From Carex sylvatica (taxonomy: Eukaryota; Streptophyta; Magnoliopsida; Poales; Cyperaceae): 64,000 bases of DNA. The translations under genes and the position numbers were made by a program. The DNA is taken from contig CAXKVR010000150.1 in assembly GCA_964058845.1 (NCBI GenBank), positions 1 to 64,000 on the forward strand, read 5' to 3'. Below are positions 57,511 to 64,000 of this stretch, piece by piece (positions within the stretch are counted from its first letter, which is position 1; the number at the start of each line of letters is the position of its first letter). Under the pieces are notes generated by a model. That model was not told the DNA's origin. It did no database searches and saw only the letters and a list, made by a program, of their open reading frames with translations.

Positions 57511-59216
57511 TGATATCTCGTAAATGTATCTACTTTCCGACCTATATTTTGTACCAAAATATGTGTTTAGAATCATTAAATCAGTCATATTGCATTGAAT
57601 ATCTATAGAATATGGTACTGCTGCAAGTTTGTTCTTACTTTGCAGAAATCATGTGAAATCGAGAAGAAATCTGGATTTGAGAAGTTCTGATACGGGTCTT
57701 ACAACATCTTGTACGGGTCTTACAACATCTTGTACGGGTCGTACAATATCTTGTACGGGTCGGACAACATCTTGTACGGGTCTTACAACATCTTGTACGG
57801 GTCTTGTCAGCCTCGACCAGACCAAAATAATGCTGAAATTTCAGCATCCGAACTTAAAACAGTCATAGATTTTGACTCGTAACTCCGTTTTGAGTGTGTG
57901 ACCACTTTTCGGAAAGCTTGCGAGAAGATCTACAATCTGGCATTTTTGGAAATTTTGTACGGTCCGTGTCAATTTTGATACGGGTCGTATCAGACAAATC
58001 CAGAAAGAAATCTGGAGTTCTGGAAAGAAATCTGAAGGAAGGAAAGTCGGCCAAAGTCTATATAAACGAGATTTCTTGCACCAGAAAAGAAATTCGGGAG
58101 CATAGAGATAATTCTAGGGTTAGAGATTGACGGCTATTGCTTGGAGACGAAGTTGAGAAGCAAAAGACGCGAGTTTTTATTGTGGATCTCCTTTGTACTT
58201 CGGTTTTAGCATGAATTCTTATTCTTTTATCTTTGTTATCTGTTTTAGCACTATGCTTGAGTAGTTTTATTTGTTTCTAGGGTTAAGATGTAATCGAATG
58301 TTTTGTTTTGCATCTAGTTATTGGATTTTTACGTTGAAATTTGTGTTTACTTGATTGTGATTGATTTTAATTGCTTAGTTTGAATTGCTTGATTATTATT
58401 TGGTTTGACCACTAGATGAGGCCACATCTATAAGGTACTGTGTCCAGTTTGATCTTGCAACCAGATTAAGTACATGAGGTAGGATTAGTGATCCGACAGG
58501 GGAAACCAACTAGTAGCCGGAAGGTGAACATTTCCTCTTATCGACGGATAAGAGGTTACCTTTAGTATTCCAAACAAGTAACTTGGTAACTCGAACCAAT
58601 ATACGACAGTTGAGGTTTAGAGCCCAAAGAGGGCAGATATTGCAGATTCCATACCAAGTCGATAAACCAACATACGACAGTTGAGGTTTAGAAACATTAG
58701 GTCTGGTCAGTTGAACCCTACACAAAGGAACCACGTAAAGAAACATTGACTGGTGCATTAACTCGAAGTCCACACGACCCGTGTACGACAGTACACGGTC
58801 CGTGTAATCTGATACGACCCGTGTAGGAAACTACACGGTCCGTGTAAGCTGATTCGACCCGTGTAAGAAATTACACGGTCCGTGTCAGGGACTGAGAGGC
58901 AGAACTGAGATAAGTCTGAAATCCTGGAAACTCCTTTTATTATTGATTTTCACTAAGTTTATTTACTGTCTTTCATTTCATTACTGTTATTGAACTGATT
59001 AGGAATTAAATACCAAAAACCAACCATTTCTCACTTCTAGTCTTTAATTGATCTAAGTAGAATCTGGTTTAGATTTGAACCGTCCCTGTGATCGATACCC
59101 GACTATATACTATTCGATAGGACTGTGCACTTGCAGTCTGAACCGAAGGTGTATTAAAGGTTAAAAGGTACAGCTTGCTGTACTGAAACTTTGTACCATA
59201 CGCTTTTGTGTGAACA
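57511..59216 (+). repeat. 5' LTR, 1,706 bp, with two palindrome zones
   Basis: Starts TGATATCTCG and ends GTGTGAACA. Zone 1 (57691-57803) is six 21-bp units TACGGGTC(T/G)TACAACATCTTG, with a related pair at 57957-57992. Zone 2 (58775-58886) is three 40-bp units CGACCCGTGTA..TACACGGTCCGTGTAA. Frames translated from the zones (for example 57629-57868) are artefacts. Confidence 0.93.
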
Positions 59217-59222
59217 AGTTTT

Positions 59223-59240
59223 TGGCGCCGTTGCCGGGGA
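59223..59240 (+). other. primer binding site TGGCGCCGTTGCCGGGGA
   Basis: Typical primer site of plant Athila/Tat gypsy elements, six bases after the LTR end. Confidence 0.85.
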
Positions 59241-59334
59241 CGGCATCATTTATTTTCTGGATTTTGCTTATTTTATTTAATCTAGATTTTAACTTGTATC
59301 TTTATTTTTTTTATTTCTTTTATTTGGAGCCCTG

Positions 59335-60837
59335 ATGGACAGAGAAGCCCAATATGCTATGAATCTGATTGGTAATATGGCATCAAACCAACAGTGGTCC
59401 GACCGCGAGATTTATCGAGGAGGAGACAGTCGATATAAGGCTGATCAGATCGCTGCACTATCTGCCAAACTGGATGCTATGCAGAAGGCTTTGGACAAGA
59501 TGAGCGTGAAGGCAGTAGTCAACCATCGACCACAACCATGTGTCATGTGTGGAGACAATGAGCATTCTTACGAGCATTGCCCACATGCAGAAATGGATGA
59601 AGAAACCGAGCAGGTCAACTATCTCAACAATGAATCATCCTACTTTTCGAGACCACCATTCAACAATCCCTTGAGTAGCAACAACAGCCACAACTTCTAC
59701 AATAATGCTTCATTTGACAACTCGAACACCCACCCATTCCAATCCGATTCACTCGAGCCGTACATTGATCCCACTGTGAGTGACTTTATGCACGGGCAAA
59801 GGAAAATGAATCAGATGATGTTCGAGCAGATGCAAGCAATCAACGCCCAATTAGTTGCTCGAAGCAAGATGATGAATATGCAAATGGCTCACCTTGCAAC
59901 CTTTAATCAACCACCACCCTACCAGCCACCTGTTCCTTTCTCTCAGAGGCTAGCTGAACCAGAAACATGCTGCGCAGTCAACGTGGTGGATCAATTGGCT
60001 AAGGGACAACTCCGCGAGGGATACGAGAGCTCAGTTAAAAATTACCCTGATTTTTTATCTAAGTTGCAGGTTGAAACAAGCGAGTTGGAATTAGTTTATG
60101 CAGCAGATGTGAGAACTGACAATCTGGAGGAACTTGAACACGGACCGGATAGATCCCATACGGACCGTACATCACTTTCTGAGAAGCAGAACATAGAGGT
60201 CGAGTCAAACAAGGCTAACACGAGGATGCTACACGAGTCGAACACATCTGATACGGACCGTGCAAACGGCCAGACAAAGCAGCCAACTCCTGAGCTCAAG
60301 CCTCTTCCATCTAACTTCAGGTATGAGTTCCTAGACCCAGATAAATCTTGTCCTGTGATCTTAAATGCAGATCTCAACCCTGATCGGACTGCCACACTCT
60401 TGGAGAAATTGAAAGCTCATATAAGCGCGATCGGGTGCTCGATCAAGGACTTGAAAGATATGGGGTGGATTTTTCTTTTGCAAGTGTTTGAGAACACGAC
60501 GTTCCGTTCAGATCCACCCCTCGATCGCACTGCTGGACTCTTGGAGGATTTCCAAACTCAGCGAACTGTGATAGGGAACTTGATTGAGAAGCTGATGGGC
60601 ACGAACCCAGCCACATGCATGCACAAGACCTTACCAGCAGATGATCTCAGGCACACGGACCGTGCAGACCAAGATACGGGCCGTGCACAACCAACCTGGT
60701 CTATGCATTATGTCCCTTGGTACGTTAAAAGGAAGAAACCACCTGACCCATATGAAGAAATAATGGTGTATCCCCTCGACACATTTGACACAGCGCTCCA
60801 CCAAAAACCACCCGACCCACCTCCCACCGATCGGTGA
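59335..60837 (+). CDS. truncated Gag fused to pre-RT linker, Athila-like
   Basis: 500 residues. It begins at the end of the capsid region (LIGNMASNQQW parallels the conserved LIENMASNxYQW of Athila gags), so most of the capsid is missing. A CCHC knuckle follows (C69, C72, H77, C82), then an Asn/Gln/Pro-rich stretch, then LKPLPSNFRYEFLDPDKSCPVILNADL..LLEKLKAHISAIGCSIKDLK (321-375), which in complete elements lies directly before the reverse transcriptase, and a CMHKTLPADD remnant (428-437). All enzymes are deleted, leaving the frame open. The palindrome ACGG(A/G)CCGT occurs four times in the same phase, giving HTDRT (275), DTDRA (306), HTDRA (440) and DTGRA (447). Likely product: an RNA-binding Gag relic. 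Confidence 0.85.
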   Translation: MDREAQYAMNLIGNMASNQQWSDREIYRGGDSRYKADQIAALSAKLDAMQKALDKMSVKAVVNHRPQPCVMCGDNEHSYEHCPHAEMDEETEQVNYLNNESSYFSRPPFNNPLSSNNSHNFYNNASFDNSNTHPFQSDSLEPYIDPTVSDFMHGQRKMNQMMFEQMQAINAQLVARSKMMNMQMAHLATFNQPPPYQPPVPFSQRLAEPETCCAVNVVDQLAKGQLREGYESSVKNYPDFLSKLQVETSELELVYAADVRTDNLEELEHGPDRSHTDRTSLSEKQNIEVESNKANTRMLHESNTSDTDRANGQTKQPTPELKPLPSNFRYEFLDPDKSCPVILNADLNPDRTATLLEKLKAHISAIGCSIKDLKDMGWIFLLQVFENTTFRSDPPLDRTAGLLEDFQTQRTVIGNLIEKLMGTNPATCMHKTLPADDLRHTDRADQDTGRAQPTWSMHYVPWYVKRKKPPDPYEEIMVYPLDTFDTALHQKPPDPPPTDR

Positions 60838-61870
60838 GGCACCCCCGCTTCACCTCTCACTCCATGTCTGGTTAGTTTCTATATTTTCTTTTATTTACTT
60901 TTTCTTGTGTGAATTCAAGCATTGAGGACAATGCTTCATTCAAGCTTGGGGGGTAGAATAGAAGAAAATTGTATCTGCATTTTAGGTCATGTTTATTTTT
61001 CAAAAATTTACATTTTTAGGTGGAAAATTTGCGTGAATTGTTAGAATTAAGGATTTTTGTGAAATATTTTGGTTATGATTGGGATGACCTTGAGAAATTA
61101 GAACTAACACCATAATTGATCAAAGAATTACTTAGGATGGGATGTTTTGAGAAATTGAAAAGACGAAAACTTGAATTGCATCGAAAAAGCATTTCGAAAC
61201 TGAACTGTACCTTTTTAAATAGGGAAATGAGATTTTAAATAATAGAAAGATTGAGATATCCATTGATATGAGAGAATACCAGTGGATGTGTGTATTCATG
61301 ATATATGCAAATAAAAAAGAAAGAAAAACTTGTTTTGCAAAGATGGAGAAAATAAGAGTACTGGCAATAAGTCCTTAGGGGCGCCTTTGAGCTCGTCTTC
61401 CAATTTTAGAAAAATAAAATAGAGTACTGGCACAATCCATCTGGATGCCTTTGAGCTCAATAAAAAATTAAAAAAACTTTTGCATATATCAACATACGAA
61501 GTCCGCGACTTTCTAACTTAAGCTTAGTTCAAGCTTGGGGGGACGAAAAAGAAAAAAAAAATCACCACAAACGAGGGCATTGTTTCAGAAGAAAAGTGAA
61601 ATATTGATAAATTCAAGTAATTAGTCTTTAAAAATATCAAAACATCTCATAATTTGAAGTTTCATTGGTAAATTTGTGGGGTGAATCAAAATTGGTTAAG
61701 GAAAAGTCCAAATTGTTGTCAAAGTGATTCTCGAGGTTCTTGATAATAGTAACTCATGTCAGCTTTCACAATTAGGAATTCATCTTGCATTTAGTTAGTT
61801 TAAAGACCTACCTGGTACCTGATTTGGGATTTTTGCTTGAGGACAAGCAAGATTTCAGCTTGGGGGAATT
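60838..61870 (+). other. 3' non-coding interior with polypurine tracts
   Basis: No ORF. GCTTGGGGGG occurs near 60945 and 61536 and GCTTGGGGGAATT directly before the 3' LTR (about 61858-61870); only the last is correctly placed as the primer for plus-strand DNA. A GAGTACTGGCA..CCTTTGAGCTC segment is repeated near 61358 and 61421. Confidence 0.7.
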
Positions 61871-63516
61871 TGATATCTCGTAAATGTATCTACTTTCCAA
61901 CCTATATTTTGTACCAAAATATGTGTTTAGAATCATTAAATCAGTCATATTGCATTGAATATCTATAGAATATGGTACTGCTGCAAGTTTGTTCTTACTT
62001 TGCAGAAATCATGTGAAATCGAGAAGAAATCTGGATTTGAGAAGTTCTGATACGGGTCTTACAACATCTTGTACGGGTCTTACAACATCTTGTACGGGTC
62101 GTACAATATCTTGTACGGGTCGGACAACATCTTGTACGGGTCTTACAACATCTTGTACGGGTCTTGTCAGCCTCGACCAGACCAAAATAATGCTGAAATT
62201 TCAGCATCCGAACTTAAAACAGTCATAGATTTTGACTCGTAACTCCGTTTTGAGTGTGTGACCACTTTTCGGAAAGCTTGCGAGAAGATCTACAATCTGG
62301 CATTTTTGGAAATTTTGTACGGTCCGTGTCAATTTTGATACGGGTCGTATCAGACAAATCCAGAAAGAAATCTGGAGTTCTGGAAAGAAATCTGAAGGAA
62401 GGAAAGTCGGCCAAAGTCTATATAAACGAGATTTCTTGCACCAGAAAAGAAATTCGGGAGCATAGAGATAATTCTAGGGTTAGAGATTGACGGCTATTGC
62501 TTGGAGACGAAGTTGAGAAGCAAAAGACGCGAGTTTTTATTGTGGATCTCCTTTGTACTTCGGTTTTAGCATGAATTCTTATTCTTTTATCTTTGTTATC
62601 TGTTTTAGCACTATGCTTGAGTAGTTTTATTTGTTTCTAGGGTTAAGATGTAATCGAATGTTTTGTTTTGCATCTAGTTATTGGATTTTTACGTTGAAAT
62701 TTGTGTTTACTTGATTGTGATTGATTTTAATTGCTTAGTTTGAATTGCTTGATTATTATTTGGTTTGACCACTAGATGAGGCCACATCTATAAGGTACTG
62801 TGTCCAGTTTGATCTTGCAACCAGATTAAGTACATGAGGTAGGATTAGTGATCCGACAGGGAAAACCAACTAGTAGCCGGAAGGTGAACATTTCCTCTTA
62901 TCGACGGATAAGAGGTTACCTTTAGTATTCCAAACAAGTAACTTGGTAACTCGAACCAATATACGACAGTTGAGGTTTAGAGCCCAAAGAGGGCAGATAT
63001 TGCAGATTCCATACCAAGTCGATAAACCAACATACGACAGTTGAGGTTTAGAAACATTAGGTCTGGTCAGTTGAACCCTACACAAAGGAACCACGTAAAG
63101 AAACATTGACTGGTGCATTAACTCGAAGTCCACACGACCCGTGTACGACAGTACACGGTCCGTGTAATCTGATACGACCCGTGTAGGAAACTACACGGTC
63201 CGTGTAAGCTGATTCGACCCGTGTAAGAAATTACACGGTCCGTGTCAGGGACTGAGAGGCAGAACTGAGATAAGTCTGAAACCCTGGAAACTCCTTTTAT
63301 TATTGATTTTCACTAAGTTTATTTACTGTCTTTCATTTCATTACTGTTATTGAATTGATTAGGAATTAAATACCAAAAACCAACCATTTTTCACTTCTAG
63401 TCTTTAATTGATCTAAGTAGAATCTGGTTTAGATTTGAACCGTCCCTGTGATCGATACCCGACTATATACTATTCGATAGGACTGTGCACTTGCAGTCTG
63501 AACCGAAGGTGTATTA
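61871..63516 (+). repeat. 3' LTR, cut by a new insertion
   Basis: Collinear with 57511-59156 with about five transitions. It stops at GTGTATTA where the sequence of another element begins. Confidence 0.93.
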
Positions 63517-64000
63517 TGTTAGATTTGTGTTCTAAAAGTTATCATTTGTTGATTATCTTTTATATATGTTATATTTATGAATTGAATGTGATTTACATTT
63601 TGTTCCATGAGTTTTATATTTATATTTAGAATTGTTCAAGAAGATGCACTTGGTCTTGAACTGCAGGACTTTAAGTAAATAAATATACAACACTAAAATG
63701 TTCACAGGTCTTGCATATTAGCAGGAACACTAATATGACATATAAGACTGTCGTGTTGATTAAAAGTACGTTGTAGTTCTGCAAACGTTGATAAAAGATT
63801 ATCATTTAATAACACGAATATATGAAATGCTTCATATATTGAACAGACCTAATAGATGAAACATTATATGGATTGTGTTAGTGTCATTAATGTTTTCATC
63901 GTGTCTCTGATTTCAAGATTGAGACATATATTGTTTTCACATGAGGAATGTACAACGTAATTATTATTAAAAGCTACTAGCAAGAAGTGGTGATAAAAAT
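63517..64000 (+). mobile_element. start of an inserted LTR element
   Basis: The sequence departs from the LTR exactly at TGTTAGATTTGTG, a TG start as for an LTR. TATTA (63512-63516) would be its 5-bp target duplication. The element continues beyond the window, so its type cannot be told. Confidence 0.6.

Larger units (their letters stand above)
57511..63516 (+). mobile_element. young non-autonomous Athila-like LTR element
   Basis: 5' LTR 57511-59216, primer site 59223-59240, ORF 59335-60837, three purine tracts of the GCTTGGGGG type, 3' LTR 61871-63516 (interrupted by another insertion; its last ~60 bases lie outside the window). LTRs differ at about five positions by eye over ~1,645 aligned bases, all transitions. 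Protease, RT, RNase H and integrase are absent, so it needs a helper. Target duplication cannot be checked; the left 5 bp are GGCTT. Confidence 0.93.

Noticed and set aside
57629..57868. 79-codon frame with TTSCTGLTTSCTG repeats, duplicated at 61989-62228
   Set aside because: Produced by the 21-bp LTR repeat; identical in both LTRs because they are LTRs.

Overview
The window is nuclear DNA of a flowering plant, probably a eudicot. It is AT-rich, its one multi-exon gene has short GT-AG introns, and most of the sequence is transposable elements of plant type: Ty1/copia, Athila-like Ty3/gypsy, Mutator-like, hAT-like, PIF/Harbinger-like and foldback MITEs. There are no bacterial operons, CRISPR arrays or recognisable tRNA/rRNA genes.

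Two host genes are well supported. On the minus strand at 16631-20488 lies a 14-exon gene for the vacuolar fusion protein MON1 (SAND family, 612 residues as I splice it). On the plus strand at 34829-36436 lies an intronless gene for a secreted/membrane malectin-like protein that resembles CrRLK1L (FERONIA/THESEUS-type) receptors but stops shortly after the transmembrane helix, with no kinase. A short F-box/DUF295-like relic may lie at 37868-38143.

Layout. 1-3100: MITEs and their fragments. 3114-8574: a complete copia element with identical 149-bp LTRs, a 5-bp target duplication, PBS and PPT, but a broken gag frame. 9200-12430: non-autonomous hAT elements, a Mutator-type MITE, and a foldback element with a hAT element nested inside. 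12427-15130: copia wreckage and an orphan Mutator-like end. 15214-21000: a PIF-like MITE, a 33-G homopolymer, MON1 and a MITE at its 5' side. 22528-30314: a decayed copia element carrying an array of CTTC-TGAAGAAG repeats, interrupted by a younger 3.2-kb gag-only LTR element. 31500-33940: tandem long palindromic MITEs flanked by (TA)n. 34829-37400: the malectin gene, a poly(A)-tailed insertion and a MITE. 38300-46000: another palindromic MITE, an LTR with PBS, an 81-bp minisatellite that begins with an inverted unit, and two solo LTRs nested in an older copia-type LTR. 46531-47436: a GC-worded hAT element. 50000-57510: a minus-strand copia-type element interrupted by a 4.9-kb Mutator-like element with a decayed transposase gene. 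57511-63516: a young, non-autonomous Athila-like element with 1.7-kb LTRs. 63517-end: the start of another LTR element inserted in its 3' LTR.

The most unusual theme is repeated use of short CpG-containing palindromic 'words'. The Athila-like LTRs use ACGG-N-CCGT, and the same word recurs in one reading phase inside the element's own ORF. A related LTR uses GTGCGGACGCAC, and the copia-type LTRs use CGTT..AACG. Two Mutator-like ends share terminal sequence but have hairpin stems of different, internally complementary sequence. hAT elements carry family-specific subterminal word arrays. All boundaries, identities and domain calls were made by eye; no database search was run.
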